Source: Mageeibacillus sp. UBA5439 (GTDB lineage: Bacteria > Bacillota > Clostridia > Saccharofermentanales > DTU023). Taken from it: a stretch of 64,000 nucleotides of DNA. Below, one piece after another: positions 8,940 to 17,922 of this stretch (its first letter is position 1; each line of letters begins with the position of its first letter). A program made the position numbers and the translations under genes. The notes beneath the pieces were generated by a model, which was given only the letters and a program-made list of their open reading frames with translations, ran no database searches and was not told the DNA's origin. Location of the stretch: contig DIRJ01000037.1 of the NCBI GenBank assembly GCA_002427505.1, forward strand, positions 12,832-76,831, read 5' to 3'.

Positions 8940-10808
8940 CTATTTTGCTTTTTCCAGAATAGCCGGGTCGAGCGGGTTGACAAGAATTGTTTGAAAATTG
9001 TCGTAGATCACCTGACCGGGTTTGGTTCCACCCGGTTTTCGGACGTGTCGCGCCTCACAGTAATCTACTGAGCTGCTGGCTCCTCCGGCACGATTAGTTC
9101 CTGCATACCAGGCAGCAAGACCGGCTGCTTCCAGAATTGTCTGTTCAGGAACTTTTTGACCCTCAGCCATGATGACAACATGGGCACCGGGGGCATTTTT
9201 TATGTGAAACCAGAGATCATCCTTACGAGCCTGACGCAAAGTGATGCGATCATTTTGTTTGTTATTCCTGCCAACAACTATCTTTAAATTATCGCTTGAT
9301 AAAAAATGACGTGGCGGCAGCTCATGCTTGCTGCCTTTTTCTGTCTGCTTATTTACCTTCCGGGACTGTTTATATTGTCCGGACCGGCGGCGCTTGCTGG
9401 CCGGTCTGCCGGGCTCCTGCCGCAGCTCTCCGTCTGTCAGCTTCTGTTGTATCCGCTGAGGCTCTTCTGCAGACAGCTCATCTTCAATTGCCAGCAGGTC
9501 ATCAAAATCAGAAGCGCAGTTGAGACTGATTTTGATCGATTCCAGATAGGCCAGCTGAGCCGCATCCTGGGCCAGCAGTTTCTCTGCCTGTCCCAGACGC
9601 CGCTTATTGCGGGCGTATTTTTTAAAATAGCGGTTGGCATTGTCCGCAGCTGAATAGCGCGGATCAAGTTCAATTTCAATTTCCCTGTTTTCATCATAAT
9701 AGTTCTGTAGGATGACACTACTGCGTGCATCTTTGATCGCATGCAGGTTGCTCAGCAGCAGCTCGCCGTAAAGTTTATGCTGTTCGGCTTCACGGCCTCT
9801 GGCCCTGTCCTCCTCATGCAGCTCGCGTTTATGCACTGCCTTTCTTATTTTCTCATCCAGACTGCCGGCTAAACTATGTTTTTTTGTCTGGAAATTTCTG
9901 ACAGTTCGGCTGTGAGTGAAATAATCGCTGACGGCTGCAAGCGTTGAAGCAGAAGTTTCAAAGTAGGGGAGATGAGTTAGGCGGATACTGTGGACATCAA
10001 TTAAACGCCGCTCTGAATTGACAGAGGAATCGTCATAGTAGAGGGCCGGGAAGACTGCTTCCTCATTGATTTCCTGACAGATAGCGAGCAGAGCCCGGCG
10101 CAGACTGTCTTTCTCCTCCTGACGCAAATCTGCGTAAAGACGTTCACTCTCCAGACCGGCACGAAAGGCAGTTTCACGTCCAAGAACGGGCGAGAAGCCG
10201 GCAATATTTTTATAGACAGCCTGAGCCAGATCGTCATTGGCTTTTTGCCGGCAAAAGATTTCCTCTGCAGACAGCTCGTACAGTTCATCAGGCCGCAATT
10301 TATTCTGAGGCGGCGGCGCCACGTAGGGGTGGGCCGGCAAGATTTCGCGGTAGCGGTTCACCGAGTGATCAACATGCCGCAAAGCTGTATGGATAACACC
10401 GCTGCGATTTACGAGTATGATGTTACCGACGCGATTCATAAATTCAATGATCAGACTTTTCTCAGTCAGATCACCAAGATCATTAATTGTTTCAAAGCTG
10501 AAATTGAGGATGCGTTCATAAGCCGGTGCATCTACTTTAGTGAGTCTGGCACCCAACAAGTATTTACGCAGGGTTAGGACGAAAGCCGGCGGAGGGTTCA
10601 GACTTTTCAGCTTCAGATTTTCTCCAAAATGAAGTTCCGGCAGGGAGGGGTTCATGCCCAGAAGCAGCTGCGATTTTTGCCCGCGATTGTAGAAAGAGAG
10701 TACAACTGTATGACGGTCACTCATGATAATGCGCTCCAGCTTAGCTCCTGCCAGTTCGCGATTCAGCTCTTTGTGTATATTTTTCATTACAATCCCATCA
10801 ACGGGCAT
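8940..10808 (-). CDS. rqcH: Ribosome-associated quality control protein RqcH (NFACT family)
   Basis: RqcH binds obstructed 50S subunits carrying peptidyl-tRNA and adds C-terminal alanine tails that mark the nascent chain for degradation. Older annotation calls it fibronectin-binding protein A. The 622-aa protein has the NFACT-N domain starting MPVDGIVMKNIHKELN, the typical MNRVGNIILVN strand, a helical coiled-coil middle (about 330-480), and the NFACT-R domain with DDLWFHIKNAPGAHVVI near the C-terminus. An upstream in-frame extension was rejected because AGGAAGG lies seven to eight bases before the ATG at 10808 and homologues start there. It ends 13 bases from queH, convergently. Confidence 0.93.
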   Translation of the reverse strand: MPVDGIVMKNIHKELNRELAGAKLERIIMSDRHTVVLSFYNRGQKSQLLLGMNPSLPELHFGENLKLKSLNPPPAFVLTLRKYLLGARLTKVDAPAYERILNFSFETINDLGDLTEKSLIIEFMNRVGNIILVNRSGVIHTALRHVDHSVNRYREILPAHPYVAPPPQNKLRPDELYELSAEEIFCRQKANDDLAQAVYKNIAGFSPVLGRETAFRAGLESERLYADLRQEEKDSLRRALLAICQEINEEAVFPALYYDDSSVNSERRLIDVHSIRLTHLPYFETSASTLAAVSDYFTHSRTVRNFQTKKHSLAGSLDEKIRKAVHKRELHEEDRARGREAEQHKLYGELLLSNLHAIKDARSSVILQNYYDENREIEIELDPRYSAADNANRYFKKYARNKRRLGQAEKLLAQDAAQLAYLESIKISLNCASDFDDLLAIEDELSAEEPQRIQQKLTDGELRQEPGRPASKRRRSGQYKQSRKVNKQTEKGSKHELPPRHFLSSDNLKIVVGRNNKQNDRITLRQARKDDLWFHIKNAPGAHVVIMAEGQKVPEQTILEAAGLAAWYAGTNRAGGASSSVDYCEARHVRKPGGTKPGQVIYDNFQTILVNPLDPAILEKAK

Positions 10809-10876
10809 ATAAAAACCTTCCTCTCTGAAAAACGATGCATTTAAGTGTATCATGAATAAACTTAGGAGCGAGAACA

Positions 10877-11122
10877 ATGGCGAGTAAATCCAAAACAAAA
10901 AAAACACAGACCAGGAACGAGGGTAAGGAACGTTTTAAATCATTCATGCGCACTCCGGCGGGGATCTGGATTGCCGGGATTCTATCAGTTGCCTTCCTTC
11001 TGACTCTCAACACTCTGATAGCCGGTAACAGTTTGGACACCTTTCTTGGTCTTACTGCATTTGCAATTATTGCTGCAACCGTTGTCATCTGGGTAATACT
11101 GCTGCGTCGCCGCAGCAAATAA
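10877..11122 (+). CDS. Small two-segment membrane protein, function unknown
   Basis: This 81-aa protein has a basic, lysine-rich N-terminus (about 30 residues) and two hydrophobic segments, roughly residues 29-48 and 54-75, ending in RRRSK. AGGAG nine bases before the ATG and its separate strand, divergent from rqcH, support a real gene. No family was recognised. Confidence 0.6.
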   Translation: MASKSKTKKTQTRNEGKERFKSFMRTPAGIWIAGILSVAFLLTLNTLIAGNSLDTFLGLTAFAIIAATVVIWVILLRRRSK

Positions 11123-11123
11123 A

Positions 11124-11149
11124 GAAGCATACGCAGACGCGTATGCTTC
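11124..11149. terminator. Terminator hairpin between convergent small membrane gene and prs
   Basis: GAAGCATACGC and GCGTATGCTTC form an 11-bp perfect stem with a 4-base loop. The T-rich tail (TTTATTT) is on the minus strand, so it mainly ends the prs transcript. It begins two bases after the plus-strand stop and may serve both directions. Confidence 0.75.
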
Positions 11150-11198
11150 CCGGTCAATACTATTTAGCGTTTGGGTGTATCTGCTACGCTTCCTTCTG

Positions 11199-12422
11199 TT
11201 AACAGCCTGCCTTACTACGTTTATCCAGTAGTGTGCTGATCTTCGCAGTCGGATCGATCAGAGTGGAAATGGATGCGTTGTGATTCATGGCATCAATAAG
11301 CAGGGCCACGAATTTTGCCATATTAACGTCAATATACCAGGGAGCTGCCAGCAGCTCGGGCGAGCGGTAGATCAGGTTAGTGCAGAGTACATTATTGATA
11401 ACACCGTCTTTGTGGGCCCGGTCAAATTCTTCCAGACCATCAGTGAACAGACCGAAGGTGGCAATGCAGAAAATCTTGTTGGCTCCGCGCTCCTTCAGCT
11501 TGCGCGCCAATTCGATCATAGATTCACCGGAGGAAATCATATCATCAATAACCAGAAGATCCTTGCCTTCTACAGAATCGCCCAGGAATTCGTGCGCGAT
11601 AATAGGGTTGCGTCCATTCTTCATCACAGTATAATCGCGGCGTTTATAGAAAGTTCCCAGCGGCAGACCCAGTATAGATGCATAGTACATGGAGCGGTAT
11701 ATTGCGCCTTCATCGGGAGAAACAACCATGGTGTGTTCAGGAGTAATCGTGAAATCAGGCAATTTGTTGAACAGGGCTTTTAGTACCTGGTAGGTAATCG
11801 GCACATTTTCAAAGCCACTGGTAGGAGCTGCGTTGGCGACCCGATCATCATGGGCATCAAAGGTGATGAAATTGCTTACGCCCAGATTGGTCAACTCGAT
11901 CAACATGTTGGCGCAGTCCAGTGATTCACGGGCATTACGGCGGTGCTGACGGCCCTCATAGAGATAAGGCATGATCACGTTTATGCGTCTGGCCTTGCCC
12001 GAGGCCGCAAGAATGACACGTTTCAGGTCCTGATAATGATCATCAGGGCTCATGTGGTTGCTGATGCCACGGAGATTATAGGTAACAGTGTAATTTGTTA
12101 CATCACAGAGCAGATAGAGATCGTGCCCTCTGATGGTGCTATCAATAACAGCCTTGCCTTCACCTGAAGAAAAACGAAAAGTATTAACCGGAATATGATA
12201 ATCGTCTCTCAGAAAGCCGATGTTCCCTTCTGCTTCAGGAGCCGCCTCCACATATTCAGCACGACGTTTAACCAGGTAACCATTAACCAGATTGGAAAAA
12301 TCGCGCGCGCCTTTCAGACCGATGAGTCCGATCGGGCCAAGGGCCGGCATCGGGTTATTGCCGTACTGGTCGTATTTGTAGTAATTCTTATCATTGCGAG
12401 GCCCGAGTTTGTTTAGATTCAT
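11199..12422 (-). CDS. prs: Ribose-phosphate pyrophosphokinase (PRPP synthetase), long clostridial type
   Basis: The enzyme makes 5-phosphoribosyl-1-pyrophosphate from ribose 5-phosphate and ATP for nucleotide, histidine and tryptophan synthesis. The 407-aa form is longer than the standard 310-aa Prs but keeps the key elements: DAHD with H191, VVSPDEGAIYRS, the catalytic loop KRR at 260-262, and the PRPP-binding loop VIDDMISSGES at about 291-301. The ATG at 12422 is preferred to a GTG nine bases upstream because AGAAGGG is correctly spaced only for the ATG. It is the second gene of a two-gene minus-strand unit, 40 bases after its degenerate paralogue. Regulation was not evident. Confidence 0.9.
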   Translation of the reverse strand: MNLNKLGPRNDKNYYKYDQYGNNPMPALGPIGLIGLKGARDFSNLVNGYLVKRRAEYVEAAPEAEGNIGFLRDDYHIPVNTFRFSSGEGKAVIDSTIRGHDLYLLCDVTNYTVTYNLRGISNHMSPDDHYQDLKRVILAASGKARRINVIMPYLYEGRQHRRNARESLDCANMLIELTNLGVSNFITFDAHDDRVANAAPTSGFENVPITYQVLKALFNKLPDFTITPEHTMVVSPDEGAIYRSMYYASILGLPLGTFYKRRDYTVMKNGRNPIIAHEFLGDSVEGKDLLVIDDMISSGESMIELARKLKERGANKIFCIATFGLFTDGLEEFDRAHKDGVINNVLCTNLIYRSPELLAAPWYIDVNMAKFVALLIDAMNHNASISTLIDPTAKISTLLDKRSKAGC

Positions 12423-12462
12423 TTTATGCACCCTTCTCTATATAAAACTTTTATAGCTTCGT

Positions 12463-13725
12463 TTATATGTCGTAAAAAGATAATTGTCGCTCGTCTGCCA
12501 CGGTCTCTGATCTTTGGCACATTTCTTTGTGATTTCTAATCAGGGACTTGATTTTGTCTGCCGGCGCCATGAGCTGCGACAGGGAGGCATCATGATTAAG
12601 CGCATTGATCAGTTGAGCCATATCATCAGCCATCGGTACCGGAGTGTACCAGGGGGCTGATACTACAGTGGGGGGGAGATAAGACAAGTCAGTCGAAAAA
12701 ATCCGTTCAATGATTCCGCTGGCCCAGGCTTGATGCATGCGGGAGGTTCCATCGGTGAATTGGGCAAAAGAGGTAAAGCAGAAGACACGCTTTGCACCCT
12801 GAGCTTTAAGATATGAGGCACATTCGATCAAGCCGTCTCCATTATCCAACAAGTCACCGATCATCAGTATGTCCTTGCCTGCCACTGAATCTCCCAGGTA
12901 AGCCAGTGTCTGATGCTCATGTCTGATTCCGTCAACAATGTCAAAACTATGTTTTGTGTGGAAAATTCCCAGCTGCAGCTGCATAGTAGAAGCATAAAAG
13001 ATGGAGCGGTTAATGTTTACTTCATTCGGGGCTACAATCATCATTTTAGACGGGTCCACAACCAGGTCTGAACATGTCTGCAAGATAGTCCGCAGACACT
13101 GAAAAGATGTGGGGAAAGATTCAAAATTGTCATAAGGAACTGCGTTGGCAACACGGCTGTCCGGGGCATCGAAGGTGATGAAATTATCTATTCCCAGGCT
13201 GAATAGTTGTTGCAGCATCTCACCGCAGTCCAGTGATTCCCGGCGGCCACGACGGAAGCGTCTGCCCTGGTACAGGTAGGGCATGATGACATTTATACGT
13301 GAGGCGGAATCCCTGGTTGCTACAATTAGTCTGGTCAAATCGTTATAGTGTTCATCCGGACTCATGGTTACCGGACTGCTGTAACGTTCATAAGTTTTGC
13401 CGTGATAAAGAACATCTGTCAGTATATAAAGATCATGTCCTCGCACTGTATCCCACACTACAGCCTTGCCTTCTCCCGACTTAAAACGCGAGAGGTTCAC
13501 ATCAACTCGATAGTCATCACGCAAATAGCCTGTAAATTCAGTGATGTCCGGAGCTAACTCTGCGTAAGCCTCGCGTCGGAGCCGCAACTGACGATTGATA
13601 CGTTCAGCCAGGTGATCTTCTATCTGGGCGCTTATAATAGCAATAGGACCGAGCGGGTCAAGCATTGTATCATCTTTTAAGATGTTTCTGGGTGAGACAC
13701 CTGCCGGAAACTGTAGTTCATTCAT
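12463..13725 (-). CDS. PRPP synthetase paralogue with degenerate catalytic motifs
   Basis: This 420-aa protein aligns with the neighbouring Prs over its whole length (for example RINVIMPYLYQGRR, RRESLDCGEMLQ, NFITFDA, RVANAVP). Three catalytic elements are changed: the histidine of DAH is proline (P188), the KRR catalytic loop reads TKH (257-259), and the PRPP loop DDMISSGES reads GDLLDNGDG (290-298), losing the first acidic residue and the serines. VVSPDEGA becomes IVAPNEVN. The fold is retained, so a non-catalytic partner or regulator of Prs is likely, comparable in concept to mammalian PRPP-synthetase-associated proteins. GGAGGG precedes the ATG. It lies upstream of prs in the same transcription unit. 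Confidence 0.85.
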   Translation of the reverse strand: MNELQFPAGVSPRNILKDDTMLDPLGPIAIISAQIEDHLAERINRQLRLRREAYAELAPDITEFTGYLRDDYRVDVNLSRFKSGEGKAVVWDTVRGHDLYILTDVLYHGKTYERYSSPVTMSPDEHYNDLTRLIVATRDSASRINVIMPYLYQGRRFRRGRRESLDCGEMLQQLFSLGIDNFITFDAPDSRVANAVPYDNFESFPTSFQCLRTILQTCSDLVVDPSKMMIVAPNEVNINRSIFYASTMQLQLGIFHTKHSFDIVDGIRHEHQTLAYLGDSVAGKDILMIGDLLDNGDGLIECASYLKAQGAKRVFCFTSFAQFTDGTSRMHQAWASGIIERIFSTDLSYLPPTVVSAPWYTPVPMADDMAQLINALNHDASLSQLMAPADKIKSLIRNHKEMCQRSETVADERQLSFYDI

Positions 13726-13787
13726 ATAAGTCCCTCCATACGTGTATGATTATAGCAGAGTAATATTGATGAATAAAGGAGAAAAGT

Positions 13788-14411
13788 ATGTCAGTAGAGT
13801 TCAATAAGGTTGAATTAACGGCTGTAGCTGCGCAAACAGAGCAGTTTCCACAGCGTCCACTGCCCGAAGTCATTATGGTAGGCCGCTCCAATGTAGGAAA
13901 ATCCACCCTGTTGAATGCCCTTTGCCGCAATAAAAACCTGGCTCGCACCAGCCAGACTCCGGGTAAAACTCAACTGGTATTCTTTTTTACAGTTGATGAC
14001 AGCTTTTACCTGGTTGATTTGCCCGGATATGGTTTTGCACAGACTTCCCGCAAGCAGGAAGAGCAGTTTGCTCGTGTCAGCGACCAATATTTCAGCCAGG
14101 AAAGACAACGCGCTGCAGTCTTGCTCTTACTGGATATCCGGCGGGGCTTTGGAGATCTTGATCTGCAAATGGTAGATTTCCTCGATTATTATCATATTCC
14201 CTGGCAGATTGTGCTGACCAAAGCGGATAAATTATCAAGATCAAAGCAAAACGACGCCCGCTTCAAGATTATAGGCGAACTGAAAAAAAGAAGTGAAGCA
14301 CTGGGAGAAGCGAGTTTTCACTTCAGCAGCCCGATCATGGTGGCCGCCAACCAGGCCAATGATCCCGGAACGGAAGAGTTGCGGCGTTTTATTGGATCAA
14401 TTGTGCGATAA
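13788..14411 (+). CDS. engB: Ribosome biogenesis GTPase EngB/YsxC
   Basis: EngB is an essential GTPase acting in late assembly of the 50S subunit. The 207-aa protein shows G1 GRSNVGKST, the switch region with TSQTPGKTQ, G3 DLPGYGFA, and G4 TKAD. AAAGGAG lies seven bases before the ATG. In many Firmicutes it follows lon; here it is divergent from the PRPP synthetase pair, with only 62 bases between them, containing a short palindrome CATACGTGTATG at 13737-13748 that overlaps the ribosome binding site of the divergent gene. Confidence 0.96.
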   Translation: MSVEFNKVELTAVAAQTEQFPQRPLPEVIMVGRSNVGKSTLLNALCRNKNLARTSQTPGKTQLVFFFTVDDSFYLVDLPGYGFAQTSRKQEEQFARVSDQYFSQERQRAAVLLLLDIRRGFGDLDLQMVDFLDYYHIPWQIVLTKADKLSRSKQNDARFKIIGELKKRSEALGEASFHFSSPIMVAANQANDPGTEELRRFIGSIVR

Positions 14412-14480
14412 AAAATAAAGTTTGACCGGCTATGTCTGTTAACTGCAGATTAATTTGCAGGAGCGGATGAAACTTTTCCT

Positions 14481-14492
14481 TATAATCTCTGC
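14481..14492 (+). promoter_or_regulatory. -10 hexamer six bases before comEC ATG, possible leaderless start
   Basis: A perfect TATAAT (14481-14486) is followed by six bases and then the ATG at 14493. Transcription would start at or next to the A of the ATG. No Shine-Dalgarno sequence precedes this ATG. The only -35-like hexamer, TTGCAG at 14455-14460, is 20 bases away and forms part of a CTGCA/TGCAG inverted repeat. Confidence 0.45.
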
Positions 14493-16766
14493 ATGAGGAA
14501 AGTAAGAGAAAATATCACAGAGCGTCTGGGACTCTGCCTTTTCATTGTGATGGTCAGCCTCAGCCTGTTGGGCTCTGAGCTTTCATTAAAGAAAGCAAGC
14601 ATTTTTACGGAGTCGGATCCACTTAAAGTCAGCGGCCGTGTGATAGAAGTTGCCCTGCCGGTTTCAGGCAGTAATGACTACCGTCGCATTAAATTGCGCT
14701 TAAACCGGCAGACGGTCATCAGTATAGGCCTGAACTTGAATCGCCTGCCGGCAGGCTCTTCAGCTGAGGATATTCAGCGGGGTGCAATTATGACTGTCAG
14801 CGGCATCTACAGCAGGGGGAAGACCACACAGAATCCCGGAGGATTCAGCGAAAAAAACTGGTTCAGGTCGGAGGGTATCAGCGCTAAGCTGACAAGTGCG
14901 CAACTTATTGCCTTAGAGCCTGCAGCCCGCTGTTATCGACCGCTGCAGGCACTGGATCGCTTCCGTCTCCGGTCACTGGAACTGCTGGAGAAAAGTTTTG
15001 CTCCGCAATCTGCTGTGGCCGTTCCTTCTGCCATCAGAGACCTCCAGCTCAGCACGGAAGGAATCATGCCGGCTTTACTAATGGGTCATACCGGAGGCAT
15101 GACTGCCTATACGAGCAAGGCACTGAGTGAAGCCGGAGCTTATCACCTCGTTTGTGTCTCAGGTATGCATCTGATGTTTTTCCTGCTGCCCTTCAGAAAA
15201 CTTTCAGCCTGGGTCTCTCTGAATTTCAGGTCAAAACGCAGGCTGCTCTCTGTCGTGGTTTTAATTCCTGCCTTGCTGAGCGGTTTCGGCCATGGTATCA
15301 ACCGTGCAACTTTGCTTTTTTTATTGGCGTCGCTGGATAGCAGGATGCAACGCCGCACGGATAAAATAAACTCGCTTGCCCTTGCAGCTTCTTTCTTGCT
15401 GTTGCTGCAGCCCTTTGCAGTTCGTCAGCGTGGTTTCTGGATGAGCTTCATCGCAGCCGGCAGCCTGAAGTGTCTATCCCCCCAAGCTGAAAACAGGCTG
15501 GTCAACAACTTGATTAGTTCTCTGGGAGTTTTTCTTATTCTCCTGCCTTTGACAGCGAAACAGCAACAAGGTGCTAATCTGCTGGCGCCTTTTGCTAATA
15601 TTATTCTTATTCCCATGGCTACTTACCTGACAGTGGTCGGTTTTCTCATTCTTTTTCTAAGCTTCATGTTCCCATTTCTGAGCACACAGATAAATCTGTT
15701 AGCCGCTTTGCTTACTGATGCAGTGCTCCGGCTCTGGCTTAAACTGATACAGCTGCTGGCCAACTGCCGCAGTACTTTTCTCTGCTACTCCCAGCTGGTG
15801 TTTGCAGCCCTATTGATTATCACTGCTGTATCAATCTATCTTCTTTATCGTTCGGCTCATTACAAGCTGGCGCTTGCAGCCCTGCTGCTTCTGCTGGCCT
15901 TATCCCTATTTCCCTGGTTCAGCCGGCAAAGTGAGGAACAACTGGACATAATCTTTCTTGATGTTGGACAGGGAGACGCAACTTTATTGTTTTTGCCGCA
16001 GGGACAGACGATTCTGATTGACGGAGGAGACGCCGGTATGGGCTACCAGCGTATATTGCCGGCTTTGCGCTCGCAGGGTCGTGATCATGTGGACCTGGCA
16101 CTGATTACGCATGGTCATTCTGACCATGCCGTAGGTGTGATTGAACTGATGAGTCTCGGACGGATAAAATCTCTCTTGCTGCCACAGCTGGCGGAAAAAA
16201 GACCAGCTGATTGCAGCCAGGTTAGCGCAGTGGCACATAATCCTTTCGATCCGAATGAGTTTGACTGGATGTCTTATCTGCTGGAATTTGCTGCTGAAGA
16301 GAAAATTGCAGTGCGCCATACTGTGGCCGGTGAGCAGTTTTCACTTGATGGTGTGCAAATCAGTTTTATAGCACCGAACGCTGAAGACCTGTACCGCAAT
16401 GACGATGCCAACAATAGTTCTCTGGTTTTTTATCTGGATTATTATCAGCATAGTATCCTCTTTACGGCTGATATGACAAAGGAAACGGAAGAGCGTCTTG
16501 TGCTGTCGGAAAAGCTGCGTCCTGTTGACTACCTGCATGTTGCTCATCATGGTTCCAGACTGACCAGCGGGACTGAATTTTTGGAGCAGATCCAGGCGGC
16601 CTGGGCGATAATTTCCGTAGGTGAAAACAACTTGTATAATCATCCGCATCCGGATACCCTGGACAGGCTGAGCGAGCAAAATGCCGGTATTGTCAGACTG
16701 GACGAAAGTGCAGCTTTCTTCTTGCGGCTTTCAGAGGCAGATAGTAGGATAGTTCTATGGCAGTAA
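14493..16766 (+). CDS. comEC: ComEC/Rec2-family competence DNA channel protein
   Basis: ComEC forms the inner-membrane channel for single-stranded DNA during natural transformation. The 757-aa protein has an N-terminal membrane segment, an OB-like DUF4131 region, the Competence domain with many membrane segments (from about residue 200, including YHLVCVSGMHLMFFL), and a C-terminal metallo-beta-lactamase domain starting near LDIIFLDVGQGDATL with THGHSDH and VAHHGS. All zinc-ligand motifs look intact. The start codon is uncertain: there is no ribosome binding site at 14493, and a TATAAT lies only six bases upstream. It overlaps holA by ten bases. No other com gene is in the window. Confidence 0.92.
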   Translation: MRKVRENITERLGLCLFIVMVSLSLLGSELSLKKASIFTESDPLKVSGRVIEVALPVSGSNDYRRIKLRLNRQTVISIGLNLNRLPAGSSAEDIQRGAIMTVSGIYSRGKTTQNPGGFSEKNWFRSEGISAKLTSAQLIALEPAARCYRPLQALDRFRLRSLELLEKSFAPQSAVAVPSAIRDLQLSTEGIMPALLMGHTGGMTAYTSKALSEAGAYHLVCVSGMHLMFFLLPFRKLSAWVSLNFRSKRRLLSVVVLIPALLSGFGHGINRATLLFLLASLDSRMQRRTDKINSLALAASFLLLLQPFAVRQRGFWMSFIAAGSLKCLSPQAENRLVNNLISSLGVFLILLPLTAKQQQGANLLAPFANIILIPMATYLTVVGFLILFLSFMFPFLSTQINLLAALLTDAVLRLWLKLIQLLANCRSTFLCYSQLVFAALLIITAVSIYLLYRSAHYKLALAALLLLLALSLFPWFSRQSEEQLDIIFLDVGQGDATLLFLPQGQTILIDGGDAGMGYQRILPALRSQGRDHVDLALITHGHSDHAVGVIELMSLGRIKSLLLPQLAEKRPADCSQVSAVAHNPFDPNEFDWMSYLLEFAAEEKIAVRHTVAGEQFSLDGVQISFIAPNAEDLYRNDDANNSSLVFYLDYYQHSILFTADMTKETEERLVLSEKLRPVDYLHVAHHGSRLTSGTEFLEQIQAAWAIISVGENNLYNHPHPDTLDRLSEQNAGIVRLDESAAFFLRLSEADSRIVLWQ

Positions 16767-17827
16767 AGAATAAATTGACATATGCGGCTCTGACCAGAGA
16801 GCTGGAAACTTCACCTTTGCGCAAAATGTATGTCCTTCTGGGGCAGGAGGATTACCTTATTTCTTATTTGCGGGGGAAAATTTATGCCCGGGCTTTGGCA
16901 CCTGGCTGTGAAATGATGGATGCTGTTGTTTATGATCTGGACAAGAAAGTGTCTAATCTCAATTGGGAAAATTTGCAGGCAGACCTTGTCACTCCGGCCT
17001 TTATGTCACCCTACAAACTGGTGCATATTAAGCAATCCGGAGTGTTCAGCCGAACTTTGAACAGCGATGCGCTGGCAGAGTGGAGGGGGATTCTGGAAAG
17101 TGTGGGAGAGGGGACAGTTCTCCTTTTTGAAGAGCGGCAGGAAGCCGATGAAAGGGCTGTTCGTCCTGATCATAAACTCCTGCGCATAATTGAAGAGCTG
17201 GAGGGAGCAGTAATCCGTCTCGACCTGCAAACAGAGCGTGAACTCCTGACCTGGATCAGTGCTCAGGTTAAGTTTAATCAGCTCAACATCACGCACGAAG
17301 CGGCTTTGTCGCTGATATCACGCTATGATTCCTCCATGTCCATGATCCAACAAGCTCTTAATATTATATTTCTTTATGCACAGAATCAGGAACTTGAATC
17401 GATTGATCTGGACCTTGTTGATTTGCTTTGCCGACAGGATCTCAGCGGAACAGTTTTTGACCTGACGGATGCTCTCGCTGCAGGCAATACTGATCGCGCT
17501 CTGGCTTATCTGGATCGTTTATTAGATCGCGGGGAAGCCCCTCTGGCTATTCTGGCAATGATCTCAAACTTGTTTCGACGCCTGCTGATTGCCAAAGAAT
17601 TAAATCATCCTGCAGCAGTAATTGACAGCGGTATAACCACCAGCAGCTTTTATGCTAACAAGCTTTTGCGGCAGGCTCGCTCATTTTCTCTGGAGCAGCT
17701 GGAGGCAATAGTAGAAGCCTGCTTTCAATGTGATCTGCTGATCAAGACAGGTGAAATGAAGGAGTATGACGCCTTGGTCGTTCTTTTTATTCAAATGAGC
17801 AAGACTATGGGTAAGTACAAATCATAA
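16757..17827 (+). CDS. holA: DNA polymerase III delta subunit
   Basis: The delta subunit is the wrench of the clamp loader that opens the beta sliding clamp. The 356-aa protein begins YAALTRELETSPLRKMYVLLGQEDYL and shows the family's three-domain length, with the AAA-like fold lacking a P-loop and the collar domain near SNLFRRLLIAKEL. It overlaps comEC by ten bases and so is probably co-translated. The comEC-holA order is widespread in Firmicutes, where rpsT often follows; here radC follows instead. Confidence 0.93.
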   Translation: MAVKNKLTYAALTRELETSPLRKMYVLLGQEDYLISYLRGKIYARALAPGCEMMDAVVYDLDKKVSNLNWENLQADLVTPAFMSPYKLVHIKQSGVFSRTLNSDALAEWRGILESVGEGTVLLFEERQEADERAVRPDHKLLRIIEELEGAVIRLDLQTERELLTWISAQVKFNQLNITHEAALSLISRYDSSMSMIQQALNIIFLYAQNQELESIDLDLVDLLCRQDLSGTVFDLTDALAAGNTDRALAYLDRLLDRGEAPLAILAMISNLFRRLLIAKELNHPAAVIDSGITTSSFYANKLLRQARSFSLEQLEAIVEACFQCDLLIKTGEMKEYDALVVLFIQMSKTMGKYKS

Positions 17828-17922
17828 GCCTGCGACTGAACTAAACTCATTTTCCATCAATTAACCGGAAGCTTAAATAAGCATGTCTGACGCATGCATT
17901 ATTGATGAAAGGATTGATGTGT

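Noticed and set aside
10809..10907. 33-residue hydrophobic N-terminal extension of RqcH
   Set aside because: The extension is not found in the family, and a clear ribosome binding site marks the ATG at 10808.
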